Assembly: GCF_025716945.1 (NCBI RefSeq)
Contig: NZ_JAOVZT010000005.1
Span: forward strand, 124,001 to 188,000
Reading direction: 5' to 3'
DNA: 64,000 nt
Source of the DNA: Geodermatophilus sp. YIM 151500
Lineage (GTDB): Bacteria > Actinomycetota > Actinomycetes > Mycobacteriales > Geodermatophilaceae
The position numbers and the translations under genes are program-made. Shown piece by piece: positions 8,088 to 16,713 of the stretch. The first letter of the stretch is position 1; each line of letters starts with the position of its first letter. Below the pieces are notes generated by a model. It was not told where the DNA came from and did no database searches. It saw nothing but the letters and a program-made list of their open reading frames with translations.

Positions 8088-9458
8088 TCAGACCGGGAGG
8101 ATCCGGATGGAGGTCCCGTAGCCGGGGATCACCCGATCCCCCCCTGCCAGCAGACGCTGGAACGCGCCCCTGGCGGTCGGGAGGCCCTCCTCCTGCATCG
8201 TGCGGACGATGGCACCGACGATCTGGGGGGCCGCGAAGGACGTTCCGCTCCAGGTGGCCCACGAGTTTCGCGGGAAGGTGTCGGGCTGCTGCTTGTCGGC
8301 CGCCGGCGACTCCGTCCCGACGACGTAGGTCGAGACCACCCCCTGACCCAGGGTGGAGCAGGTCACCCAGTCGCCATGCGTGGACCACTCTGCGCCGACG
8401 ACCTCGTTGTCGTTCTCGTAGTCCAGGCGCAGGGCCGCGACCGAGACCACGTGGTCGGCGAACTCGGGATCCCGGCAGAACGTCGCCGGCCAACAGGGGC
8501 GCTCGTCGCCGTAGTTGCCCGCGGCGCAAACCAGGACGAGATGCTTGCCGTGCTCCTCCTGGGCGACTCGGATCGCGCAGCGGATGGCCTCCTCCAGTGC
8601 GACGGGCGGCCGGTCCTCGGCAGTGACGAATCCGAGCGAAAGGTTCACGATCTCGGCGCCGTCCCTCGCGGCACTCATGATCTCGCGCGCGACCTCCACT
8701 TCGTCCCCGACCCCGTCGGTGTCGAGGGCGCGGCGCACCTCGATGCGGGCGACCGGCGCAACCTGCTGCACGATGCCGGCGGCGAAGGTGCCGTGGCCGG
8801 CGCCGAGGTCGAGATAGTCGTCCCGTGGCACGACGTTCAGCAGGTCGAGGTTGTCCGCGCGGGCGAGCCCGGCCAGCCATCCGTCGGCGCGGTGTTCGGC
8901 GCTGACCCCGTTGTCGATGATCACGACGAGGGGTCCGGCGTCCCGGTCGTCCGCACCCTCCATCCGCCAGAGTTCACCGCTCGGCGGACCCGAGGGCTCC
9001 GGGCCGCCCTCGGCCTTGCGGACGGCACCCAGGAGGACGACGTAGCTCGGCACTGCCCGGCCGTCCAGGGCTCGCGCGACGCTCCCGGAGGCGCGGAGGC
9101 GGCGCTTGCCTGCCCCGATGTCCTGCAGCACACAGATCTGCTCCAGTCCCGGGATCGGGACCTCCTGTGTCGCGTACTCCTCCTCGAGCGCCCGCATGAC
9201 GGCGGCCGCGTGGGCCCTGCGCACGAGCAACCGGTTCGGGGCGACCGGGAACTCGTCCCGGTCGAGCTCGAACGGCGTTGCCCGGCGCTCCCGCAGGGCG
9301 GTCAGGGCCTGCGCCTCTGCGGACTGGCGCTGCGCCGCGTCGGCCATCTGAGCAACCCACCGTTCGATGTGCGCGCGCACCGCCGCGCGCTGAGCCTTGA
9401 TCTCCGGCTCCGGGCGCCGCTCCGGGGGGGCGTACCGGAATTCGGGGACAACCGCCAT
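8088..9458 (-). CDS. Subtilisin-like S8 serine protease (cytosolic type)
   Basis: The 456-residue protein has a subtilase catalytic domain in its C-terminal two thirds. Asp182 lies in VVIIDNGVS, His222 in GHGTFAAGI, the oxyanion Asn315 in CAAGN and Ser407 in SGTSFAAPQ. The first 170 residues form a charged, largely helical extension with no signal peptide, so it is probably intracellular and may be held inactive by that extension or a partner. The start is ATG at 9458, with GAGGAGGAG 7 nt upstream. It is divergent from the TPR-CHAT gene, with under 50 bp between the two starts, which implies shared control. Pairing with a second protease and an ECF sigma factor suggests a proteolytic signalling or conflict module. 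Confidence 0.88.
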   Translation of the reverse strand: MAVVPEFRYAPPERRPEPEIKAQRAAVRAHIERWVAQMADAAQRQSAEAQALTALRERRATPFELDRDEFPVAPNRLLVRRAHAAAVMRALEEEYATQEVPIPGLEQICVLQDIGAGKRRLRASGSVARALDGRAVPSYVVLLGAVRKAEGGPEPSGPPSGELWRMEGADDRDAGPLVVIIDNGVSAEHRADGWLAGLARADNLDLLNVVPRDDYLDLGAGHGTFAAGIVQQVAPVARIEVRRALDTDGVGDEVEVAREIMSAARDGAEIVNLSLGFVTAEDRPPVALEEAIRCAIRVAQEEHGKHLVLVCAAGNYGDERPCWPATFCRDPEFADHVVSVAALRLDYENDNEVVGAEWSTHGDWVTCSTLGQGVVSTYVVGTESPAADKQQPDTFPRNSWATWSGTSFAAPQIVGAIVRTMQEEGLPTARGAFQRLLAGGDRVIPGYGTSIRILPV

Positions 9459-9492
9459 CTGGCATCTCCTCCTCGATGCGCCGGGGTCCGGG

Positions 9493-9498
9493 CAGAAT
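9493..9498 (+). promoter_or_regulatory. Candidate -10 box (CAGAAT) for the CHAT gene
   Basis: CAGAAT lies 7 nt before the GTG at 9506, the spacing seen at other apparently leaderless genes in this window. It resembles TANNNT except at the first base. Confirmation would need a mapped transcription start. Confidence 0.35.
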
Positions 9499-9505
9499 CC
9501 TTTCG

Positions 9506-12133
9506 GTGACCGTCGTTGCACGGGAAGAGTCGGCCACGACGCTCCTGATACGTGCTCAGGAGGCCTACGACGGAGTGGCGGGCGACCCTCGGCGGTACGC
9601 CCCGCTCGCCGCGGACCTCGTGGCGGAGGCCCGGCGCGCCGCCGACCAGGAGGCGCTGGTGGTGGCGCTGCGGGCGGTGGCCTGGGCGGCCCGCGCGCGG
9701 CGGCACAACGGCCAGGCCCTGCGGCTGCTCGACGAGGCGATCCGTCTGGCCCGCCGCGCCGGCATGAGCCAGCGGCTCACCGAGCTGCTCGTCACCCGGG
9801 CGGCGACCGTCCTGGAGCTCGGGCGGGTCGCCGCCGCCGTCCGTGACCTCGACCGGGCCGCGATCGGCGGAGGTCGCCCCGCACCCGAGATCGAGTTCAT
9901 GCGCGCCGTGCTGTTGCACAACCTCGGACGCCTGGAGCCGGCGGCGACCGCGTACCGCCGCGTGCTCGCCGACCCGTCGGCCTCCCTGGACAACCAGGGG
10001 AGCGCGGCGAACAACCTCGCCCTGGTGGCCGCCGCTCAGGGCCGGTTCGACGAGAGCCTGCGCTACTTGACCCGCGCGGACCAGCTGGCCGCCACCGTCG
10101 GGCCGTCGCTGTACGCGTTCGCAGCCCACAACCGGGGGCTGGTCCTGGCACAGAGCGGGCGGCTCGCCGAGGGTCTGGCGGAGCTGGACCGCTCGACCCA
10201 GCTCTTTGCGCAGACCGACGTGCCGCTCGGCGAGTACTACATGGAACACGCGGACGTCCTCACCGAGCTCCGGCTGCTGCCGGAGGCGCGCGAGCTCGCG
10301 CGGCGTGCCGTCGCCGAGCTGGATGCGCAGGGCGTCCTGCTCCTGGCCGCCGAGGCCCGGCTGACCTTGGCCCAGACGGTGATGCTCACCGGTGACGCAA
10401 GGGCGGCGAGAGCGGCCGCGACCGAGGCCGAAGCGCTGTTCCGCCGGCAGCGCCGGACCGCCTGGGCCGCCCGGGCATCGGTCCTCGTCGCCCAGGCGGC
10501 GCTCGCTGACGGAACCGCCGACGTGGATCTGCTCCGCCGTGCGTCACGGGCGGCCGGGGTGCTCGACCGGTCGGGCATGCCGTCGGTGGCCGCGGCCGCA
10601 CACCTGACCGCGGGCGAGCTGGCAGAGCGGCTCGGCCGTCCCAGCATCGCGCAGCGGTGCTTCGGAGCGGCCCACGACCGGAGCCGCCAAGGGCCGGTGC
10701 TCGTGCGCGTGCGCGGACGGCTCGCCGCCGCTCGAGCCGAGCGGCTCGCCGGGCGCGACGACGCCGTCCTGCGGCACTGCCGCGCAGGCCTGGCGGACCT
10801 GGCACGTCACCGCGCCGCGCTGGGTTCGACGGAGCTGCGGGCGCTCGCCTCCGGCCACGGCGTGCAGCTCGGCCGCCTGGGATTCGAGACCTTGCTGCGC
10901 ACCGGCTCCGCGCTCCGGGTGCTGGGCTGGATGGAGCGGACGCGCGCCGCGGCGCTGCTCACCGTGGAGCCACCGGCACCGGACGACCTGCAGGACGAGT
11001 TCACCGAGCTGCGGCTCGTGCAGGCCGAACTGGCGGAGGCGCGCCGCGGCACCGGCGAGGAACCCGTGGAGCTCCGCACCCAGCAGGCCGCCGTCGAGGC
11101 GCGCATCCGGCGCAGCATGTGGCGGCGCGCGGGACCGGGCGGCGATCCAGCCCCCTGCTGCTCGCCCGGCGAGCTGCGCCGGCGGCTCGACGGGCGCGCC
11201 CTGGCGTCGTTCGCCACTGTCGACGGCGAGCTGGTCGCGGTCGTGATGCACGGACCCCGCAGCAGCCTGGTCGGGCTCGGCCCGGCCGACGCCGTGCGGT
11301 CCGAGTGCGACAGCCTGCTTTTCGCCCTGCGCCGGCTCACCCGCCCCGGTCGGGCGGCGACGGCGGCCGCCGCGCGCGCGGGAGCGGAGTACGGACTGCG
11401 GCGGCTCACCGACCTCCTGCTCCGGCCGCTGGACCTCCCCGCGGATGCGCCCCTCGTGGTGGTGCCGGACGCGCGGACCTACCGCGTGCCGTGGTCGGCG
11501 CTGCACGCCGGCCCCGTCTGCGTCGCGCCCTCCGCCGCGCTGTGGGCACGCACGCGGGTATCGGAGCCCGGTGGCGCCGGTCACGTGGTGCTGGTCGCCG
11601 GACCTCGACTGCCCGGCGCCGTCGCCGAGGTGGCCGCAGTGCGCGCGCTGTACGACCGGCCCACCGTCCTGGCCGCAGAGGCGGCGACCGTTGCGGCGAC
11701 CACGGAGGCGCTGGCCGGGGCCGGGCTCGCCCACCTCGCGTGCCACGGCCGGCTCCGGTCGGACAACCCGACGTTCTCCGCGCTCGAGCTGGCCGACGGC
11801 CTGCTCACCGTCCACGAGCTGGACCGGCGCAGCATCGCTCCGGCGCGGGTGGTCCTCGCCGCCTGCGACTCGGCCGCGGACGTGACATATGCGGGCGACG
11901 AGCTGCTCGGGTTCGTCAGCGCCCTCCTGGCACGGGGCACGGCGGGCATCGTGGCGAGCATGATCGCCGTCGGTGACCTGGAGTCCGTCGGCCTGATGGC
12001 GCAGCTGCACCACGGGCTGCTGGCCGGCCGTTCGATGGCCGAGGCGCTGCACGCCGCCCGGGCCACGCTCGATCCCGCCGACCCGCTGCAGTGCGTCAAC
12101 TGGTGCGCCTTCGCCGCCTACGGGGGCGGGTGA
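9506..12133 (+). CDS. TPR-CHAT protein (caspase-like protease)
   Basis: The protein has 875 residues if it starts at the GTG at 9506. The N-terminal ~450 residues are Ala/Leu/Arg-rich helical repeats of tetratricopeptide type (for example ALRLLDEAIRLARRAG and LVLAQSGRLAEGLAELDRS). The C-terminal ~300 residues form a CHAT domain with the catalytic His in AHLACHG (about 747) and Cys in VVLAACDSA (about 787). CHAT peptidases belong to the caspase/separase clan and are often switched on by partner proteins. The ATG at 9476 is an alternative start, but it has no ribosome site. A small protein and an ECF sigma gene follow, and an S8 protease is divergent. Substrate unknown. Confidence 0.88.
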   Translation: MTVVAREESATTLLIRAQEAYDGVAGDPRRYAPLAADLVAEARRAADQEALVVALRAVAWAARARRHNGQALRLLDEAIRLARRAGMSQRLTELLVTRAATVLELGRVAAAVRDLDRAAIGGGRPAPEIEFMRAVLLHNLGRLEPAATAYRRVLADPSASLDNQGSAANNLALVAAAQGRFDESLRYLTRADQLAATVGPSLYAFAAHNRGLVLAQSGRLAEGLAELDRSTQLFAQTDVPLGEYYMEHADVLTELRLLPEARELARRAVAELDAQGVLLLAAEARLTLAQTVMLTGDARAARAAATEAEALFRRQRRTAWAARASVLVAQAALADGTADVDLLRRASRAAGVLDRSGMPSVAAAAHLTAGELAERLGRPSIAQRCFGAAHDRSRQGPVLVRVRGRLAAARAERLAGRDDAVLRHCRAGLADLARHRAALGSTELRALASGHGVQLGRLGFETLLRTGSALRVLGWMERTRAAALLTVEPPAPDDLQDEFTELRLVQAELAEARRGTGEEPVELRTQQAAVEARIRRSMWRRAGPGGDPAPCCSPGELRRRLDGRALASFATVDGELVAVVMHGPRSSLVGLGPADAVRSECDSLLFALRRLTRPGRAATAAAARAGAEYGLRRLTDLLLRPLDLPADAPLVVVPDARTYRVPWSALHAGPVCVAPSAALWARTRVSEPGGAGHVVLVAGPRLPGAVAEVAAVRALYDRPTVLAAEAATVAATTEALAGAGLAHLACHGRLRSDNPTFSALELADGLLTVHELDRRSIAPARVVLAACDSAADVTYAGDELLGFVSALLARGTAGIVASMIAVGDLESVGLMAQLHHGLLAGRSMAEALHAARATLDPADPLQCVNWCAFAAYGGG

Positions 12134-12281
12134 TACGCGGGGTCGGTATCACGGGCGGCCGGATGGCCTCCGTCATGTGCAGGGGTCCGAGGAGCCGGAT
12201 CCGAGATGTGCTGGCGATCCTCGCCCTGGGGATGGACGATGCGGCCGCAGGCCGGAGGGCGCGAGAGGAAGGCGACCGTCG

Positions 12282-12731
12282 ATGACAGCGCCAGGGCGCG
12301 ACGAGGATGACGTCCTCCTCGAGCAGTTGCGCGCGGCTGTGCGCCAGGCGGGCCCCCCCACCCCGACGATGACCGCCGCCGGCTACGCCGCCTACTCGTG
12401 GGCCACCGTCGACGCGGAACTCGCCGCGCTGACCCACGACTCCCTCGTCGACGAGCCGGCCGGCGTCCGCGGTGCGTCGGGACCCCGGGATCTCGTGTTC
12501 GAGGGCGAACGGCTGTCAGTAGAACTGGAGCACGACCAGGACTGCCTGGTCGGCCAGCTCGTCCCTCCGGCCCCCGGGGAGGTGATCCTGCTCCGCCCGG
12601 ACGGCGCATTGGCCAGGTCGGCGGCCGATGAGCTGGGGCGCTTCCGGTTCCCGGGGCCCGTCGCCGGTCTCGTCCGGCTGCGCTGCGACACGCCCTCGGA
12701 TGTCCTGCTCACCGACTGGATCCGTCTGTGA
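12282..12731 (+). CDS. Small acidic protein downstream of TPR-CHAT, unknown function
   Basis: This 149-residue acidic protein has no signal peptide or membrane segment. The first half is helical; residues from about 75 form a beta-rich part with alternating hydrophobics (RLSVELEHDQDCLVGQL and GEVILLRPDG). It ends with LVRLRCDTPSDVLLTDWIRL-like strands. The beta-rich part resembles small carboxypeptidase-regulatory-like or bactofilin-like sandwiches, but I do not assign a family. The start is ATG at 12282 with AGAGGAAGG upstream; in-frame sequence upstream looks non-coding. It lies 150 bp after the CHAT gene on the same strand and converges on the ECF sigma gene with a 12-bp gap. It may be a regulator or substrate of the CHAT protein. 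Function is not known. Confidence 0.65.
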   Translation: MTAPGRDEDDVLLEQLRAAVRQAGPPTPTMTAAGYAAYSWATVDAELAALTHDSLVDEPAGVRGASGPRDLVFEGERLSVELEHDQDCLVGQLVPPAPGEVILLRPDGALARSAADELGRFRFPGPVAGLVRLRCDTPSDVLLTDWIRL

Positions 12732-12743
12732 GCGGACCCATCC

Positions 12744-13322
12744 TCAGACGACGGTCAATGCCTGAACCGCCCCGTGCGCGCGGATCCGGGTGAGCGCGCG
12801 GGCCCTCGTCGGGCCGATGCTGCCCACGGGCATGGCGAGCCGCCGGCTGATCTCCTCGTACGACAGCGGCGGGTCCTCGATGAGCAGGAGCAGGAGGGCG
12901 CGCTGCCGCTCGGGGAGTTCGGCGAGGGCGATGAGCAGAGCCTCGTGCCGCTGCGCCTCGAGCAGGTTGCCGGCGAGGTCGGCCGCGCCGTCCCCCTCCG
13001 GTTGTCCTCTCTCCTGGAGGTCCGTGGGGGAGACGAGGTGGTGGCCCCGGAGCACGCGCAGGCACTCGTGCCGGCCGGTGGTGGCGATCCAGCCGGGTAG
13101 CGCCTGCGGATCCCGGATCTCGCCGAGGTGCTCGACGAGGCGCAGCCACACGGTCTGGACCACGTCCTCGGCGTCGCCGCCCTGGAGGCGGTGCCGGCGG
13201 ACGATCGACAGCACCAGGGGCGTGTACCGGTCGACCAGGCGGTTCCAGGACGACTGATCCCCGCGGAGAGCCTCGGCGACCAGCTCGGGAACGCCCGCGT
13301 CCGCATCGGGAGACAAGTTCAT
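12744..13322 (-). CDS. ECF-type RNA polymerase sigma factor
   Basis: The 192-residue protein has sigma-70 region 2 (SSWNRLVDRYTPLVLSIVRR, then GGDAEDVVQTVWLRLVEHLG) and region 4 (LPERQRALLLLLIEDPPLSY, then EEISRRLAMPVGSIGPTRAR, the recognition helix-turn-helix). The order and length are typical of ECF factors. ATG at 13322 follows GGGGAAGGGG. An in-frame extension to 13391 exists but is probably upstream sequence. There is no obvious anti-sigma gene alongside; the only neighbours are the CHAT operon (convergent) and a long gap upstream. Similar sigma genes sit beside CHAT and S8 protease genes in actinobacteria, so it may drive that module. Confidence 0.88.
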   Translation of the reverse strand: MNLSPDADAGVPELVAEALRGDQSSWNRLVDRYTPLVLSIVRRHRLQGGDAEDVVQTVWLRLVEHLGEIRDPQALPGWIATTGRHECLRVLRGHHLVSPTDLQERGQPEGDGAADLAGNLLEAQRHEALLIALAELPERQRALLLLLIEDPPLSYEEISRRLAMPVGSIGPTRARALTRIRAHGAVQALTVV

Positions 13323-14243
13323 CCCCTTCCCCTGCGGGGGCGCCACAGCAGAGGTCAGCGTAACGGCGGCCGCGCCAACTTCTAGCCTCACAAGTGCCGC
13401 AAGGGGTGCGAACCGTCCCAGTCCGCGCTGCCGTTCGCTGGATGTCCGAGGTTTGTGCTCGTATTCGGCGGACGCCGGAGGGAACGCGATGCGAGACGTC
13501 GGACCGGATACGCGTCGCCCTGCTCGGGGGTTCCGGCTGATCCGTGGCGAGACCGTCGGCCGACCCGGCCCGGGGCTGATCGACGTCCGGGAGACGGCTC
13601 ACGCCCCCGGCTCGGCAAGCGGAAGGGCCGCGGGCCTGCCGTGAGACGACGCGTGGCCGCGCGCATCACGGGGCCCCGCGCGTCGCCTCCGGCAGACATG
13701 CACCTCCGTGCGCAGCCAGCTCACCCGTCCTGCGGACGTCGACGCCCGAGACCCCCCTACCGCAAGGAATCCCGGATCGACGGGCGGACCACCAGCGTCC
13801 GCCGTCGTACGTCGGTGCGCTCGAGGCCGCCGATGCCCTCGGCCGCACCGACGGCCTCCTCGCCGCCGAACTCGGATCGCCCGAGGAACCGTCGGCCGTG
13901 GGTGCGACGTGCGGGGGACGCGACCCTGAGGACTTCGCCCGACTCCCGTGGGGGCGCGGACCTGGGCCGCCGCCGTCCGGACTGCGGATCAACGCCCCGC
14001 TCTGGAACGCGCGGGCTTCGGCCTCGCCGTCGCAGAGCAGCGGGTGGCACCGTCGTTCCGGCCGGAGCCGTGACACCGCCCGGGCCGGGAGGCATCCGAC
14101 GCGCGGCCGTGCGTCGACTGGTCACGGCCTCGTCACGACGTCGTCGTGACGGGGCCGTGACGGCGGTGGCCGTACCGTCGGGCGCCGTGGCTCCGGGGCG
14201 GGCGACCCTCGCACTCACCTGACATCCCGACGTGGAGAAGGTC
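13323..14243. other. Long non-coding or degenerate region
   Basis: About 900 bp carry no complete gene. One plus-strand frame from about 13775 to 14045 has coding-like third-position GC bias and reads YVGALEAADALGRTDGLLAA and later GGRDPEDFARLP. It lacks a proper start and then becomes Arg/Ser-rich, so it may be the relic of a lost gene. I do not recognise the family. Promoters for the sigma gene (leftward) and the DUF2235 gene (rightward) should lie at the two ends. Confidence 0.35.
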
Positions 14244-15788
14244 ATGCGTCATCTCATCGTCTGCTGCGACGGCACGTGGCAGACACCCGACAACCGGACG
14301 AACGTGCACCGCTTGGCGCAGGCCCTGGAACCCACCGATCCCGATGGTGTCCCGCAGGTGCGCCAGTATTTCCCGGGAGTCGGCGTCGCAGGGTCCCTCT
14401 GGTCGCGGATCGCCGGTGGGGTGGCCGGGACGGGGCTCTCCCGGAAGGTGATGGAGGCCTACCACTGGACGGCGACCCACTACCGCGATGGCGACCGGGT
14501 CGCCCTGTTCGGCTTCAGCCGGGGGGCGTACACGGCGCGCAGCCTCGGCGGGATGATCAGCGCCTGCGGGCTGCTCGACCTGAGCGACACGACCGACCCG
14601 GAGGCGCTCGACCTGGTGGAGCGCGTGTACCGGGACAAGTACCGGGCCGGCAACGCGGCGACGCCGGGCTGGCGGCGGGGGCTCCGCTTCCGGTTCGATC
14701 CGGACGACAAGGCGGAGATCCCGATCGGGTTCATCGGGGTCTGGGACACGGTCGGGTCCCTCGGCATCCCGGACCACATCGCGTTCGCCAACGTGATCGA
14801 TCCGCCGGCCCGCTACCGGTTCCACGACGTGACTCTCAACCCCTTCATCGCGCATGCACGCCAGGCCGTCGCGCTGGACGAGTTCCGCGGCCCGTTCGCC
14901 CCCACTCTCTGGAGCGAGCCCGCGGAAGAACAGGACATCCGGCAGGTCTGGTTCCCCGGCGACCACAGCGATGTCGGCGGCGGGCGCCCGGCGACGGGCC
15001 TGAGCGACGGCGCCCTGCTGTGGATGATGCGGGAGGCCACCGACGCCGTCGGGCTCGCCTTCGACAAGACCACGACGGACGACATCCGGCCCGACCCGCT
15101 CGCCGACCTCGGGGACGGCGACACCCTGCCCGGTCCCGCCGGGGTGATCGCCGACGCGCTGTTCCAGCCCCGGCCGCGGGCCGTGCCCCTGATCAACCCC
15201 GAGGAACCGGCCGATCCCTCGGTCCACGAGTCCGCCTACCTCCGCCAGCGGAGCTGGGCGCAGGACGGCCGGCGGTACCGGGCCACCCGGCGGCTCGACG
15301 CCGGGACGTCGGTGTCTCTCGAGGTCTCGGCGCGCGAAGGCTGGAACGAGACGGGTCTGTACCTGGAACGAGGCATGCACCGCTTGACGGCGGAGGGCAG
15401 ATGGCGCAGTGGTGCCGTCCGTTCGGGCCCGGACGGGGTGAGGGGCCCCCGCCTGCTGCAGCCGCGCGCCCTCGGCCAGGTGCTGGGCACCGTCATCGGC
15501 CACGCGGAAGGTCTGCTCCGTCGGCTGAGCGGGAATCGCGCAGCCGAGTTCTACGGCGCCCGCCGCGAGGAGCGGTTGCCCTGGATGTCGCTGGTGGGCG
15601 TCGTCGCCAACGAGACGCCCGACGCAGCACCGCGTCGCGCTCGGCCGCACGAGGTGATCGGCATCGGCGCCGGAGTCGAACACGACGTGGCCCGCCCCGG
15701 CTACCTCTACGCCTTCGCGAACGACGCCTGGGGCTTCTACCGCAACAACTCCGGCACGGTCCGGCTCACCGTGACCCGGCTCCGATGA
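14244..15788 (+). CDS. DUF2235 (Tle1-like) alpha/beta hydrolase with lectin-like C-terminus
   Basis: The 514-residue protein has the DUF2235 hydrolase start (MRHLIVCCDGTWQTPDN), nucleophile Ser92 in GFSRGAYTARS, a conserved Asp169 in GVWDTVGSLG, and His242 in FPGDHSDVGGG. This family includes the type VI secretion phospholipase Tle1. After about residue 345 comes a second domain (EVSAREGWNETGLYLERG, and at the end LYAFANDAWGFYRNNSG) that resembles the PA-IL/LecA-type carbohydrate-binding fold. There is no signal peptide. ATG at 14244 is preceded by GGAGA at 5 nt; a GTG at 14232 is also in frame. A truncated gene begins 22 bp downstream. The enzyme may be a lipase or esterase acting on glycosylated lipid, but no secretion system is visible here. 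Confidence 0.82.
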   Translation: MRHLIVCCDGTWQTPDNRTNVHRLAQALEPTDPDGVPQVRQYFPGVGVAGSLWSRIAGGVAGTGLSRKVMEAYHWTATHYRDGDRVALFGFSRGAYTARSLGGMISACGLLDLSDTTDPEALDLVERVYRDKYRAGNAATPGWRRGLRFRFDPDDKAEIPIGFIGVWDTVGSLGIPDHIAFANVIDPPARYRFHDVTLNPFIAHARQAVALDEFRGPFAPTLWSEPAEEQDIRQVWFPGDHSDVGGGRPATGLSDGALLWMMREATDAVGLAFDKTTTDDIRPDPLADLGDGDTLPGPAGVIADALFQPRPRAVPLINPEEPADPSVHESAYLRQRSWAQDGRRYRATRRLDAGTSVSLEVSAREGWNETGLYLERGMHRLTAEGRWRSGAVRSGPDGVRGPRLLQPRALGQVLGTVIGHAEGLLRRLSGNRAAEFYGARREERLPWMSLVGVVANETPDAAPRRARPHEVIGIGAGVEHDVARPGYLYAFANDAWGFYRNNSGTVRLTVTRLR

Positions 15789-15810
15789 CCAGACCCACCC
15801 TTGGAGCCCG

Positions 15811-15990
15811 ATGACCGTGTCCACCGTCCCCGCGCAGCAGGGCACCGACCTGACCTTTGACGCCGCCGACCGTCCCCGCGGGTTCACCGTCGACACCCGC
15901 GTCCCCCGCAGCAGCATCTCCGACCGCATGGACAACTACGACGGCAGCGGGACCATCGCCCGCGTCAACTGGGAGGAGCGATTCGCCCGC
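15811..15990 (+). pseudogene. 5' fragment of a gene following the DUF2235 gene, truncated
   Basis: An ATG at 15811 with GGAG upstream opens a frame that reads like a real protein for about 60 residues (LTFDAADRPRGFTVDTRV, SSISDRMDNYDGSGTIARV). It then runs into DNA matching the glutamate-cysteine ligase gene in antisense. I read it as the beginning of a downstream operon partner of the DUF2235 enzyme, cut off by a rearrangement at about 15990-16010. The family is not recognised. If the DUF2235 protein is a toxin, this could have been an accessory or immunity gene, but nothing in the sequence proves that. Confidence 0.5.
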
Positions 15991-16008
15991 GGCGGGGTGG
16001 GGGTGATT

Positions 16009-16455
16009 CCGCATGTGCTCGATGTAGCGCCGCAGCATCTCCCGCAGCGAGTCGCGGCGGTCCAGCGGCTGCTGCTCGTCGTCGATGCGGTGGAACGTTT
16101 CCGCCTGCCATTCCGCTCCGTTGCGGTAGGTGGTGCGGCACCGGGTCCTCGATCACACCGGGGACCCGGTGCTCCACCAGCAGGTGCGGCTTGCCGCGGT
16201 GGATGTCGTACATCTGGACGCCGGCGATGCACTGCGCGGCGTTCCAGGTGGCCGCGTAGTCCTGCGGGCTGACCTGCAGGTGGAACTGGACGCTGGTGCA
16301 GGCCGCCTCCGGCGCGATCGTGTCCGCGCGCATGGAGAGCCGCTCGGTGCCGTCGATCTCGATGTGCAGGTCCTCGCCGCGGGCGGCGAAGATCTGCTCG
16401 TTGAGCAGCGCGTACCGCGCGTCGGCGGTGAGCGACGCCCCGGTGAGGTGACCCG
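16009..16455 (-). pseudogene. Mosaic partial copy of the glutamate-cysteine ligase gene
   Basis: Three blocks of the intact gene at 19583-21064 are present here in order, with the DNA between them missing. Block 1 (16009-16140) matches from about 19620; its first ~85 bp are identical and then differences appear. Block 2 (about 16150-16212) resembles 20050-20097 with several mismatches. Block 3 (about 16222-16450) matches 20421-20650 almost perfectly (one difference seen). Read on the minus strand it begins HLTGASLTADARYALLNEQI and then jumps. The copy lacks the N-terminus and most of the catalytic core, so it is not functional. It sits at the edge of the accessory island. Confidence 0.85.
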
Positions 16456-16701
16456 GTGCGGCGTGGGCAACCCTGGCTGAGGCGTCATCGCCCTGATCAA
16501 GCGTTCTCGACCCGTGGATTCGGATGGACTTGTGGGGGCCCGGAGAGAAGGCCTCGCGCCGATCGCGTGGCGAGGACAGCACTGCGTGCCACCCAGCTCC
16601 GCGACCTGACCCCGGCAACCACCTGTGCTACCGCCGGACCGCCGGTGACGTCCTGCGCCGCTGCCAGGGCTCGATACGTCCGGGCGGATCGTCCCGGCTG
16701 G

Positions 16702-16707
16702 CACGAT
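16702..16707 (+). promoter_or_regulatory. Candidate -10 box (CACGAT) for the patatin gene
   Basis: CACGAT is followed by exactly 6 nt and then the GTG at 16714, as at other apparently leaderless genes here. It deviates from TANNNT at position 1. Confidence 0.35.
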
Positions 16708-16713
16708 GCGACC

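Noticed and set aside
13455-14222. A plus-strand gene in the gap after the sigma factor
   Set aside because: The frame gives Arg/Pro-rich sequence with no start context or domains; only an internal stretch in another frame looks coding-like.
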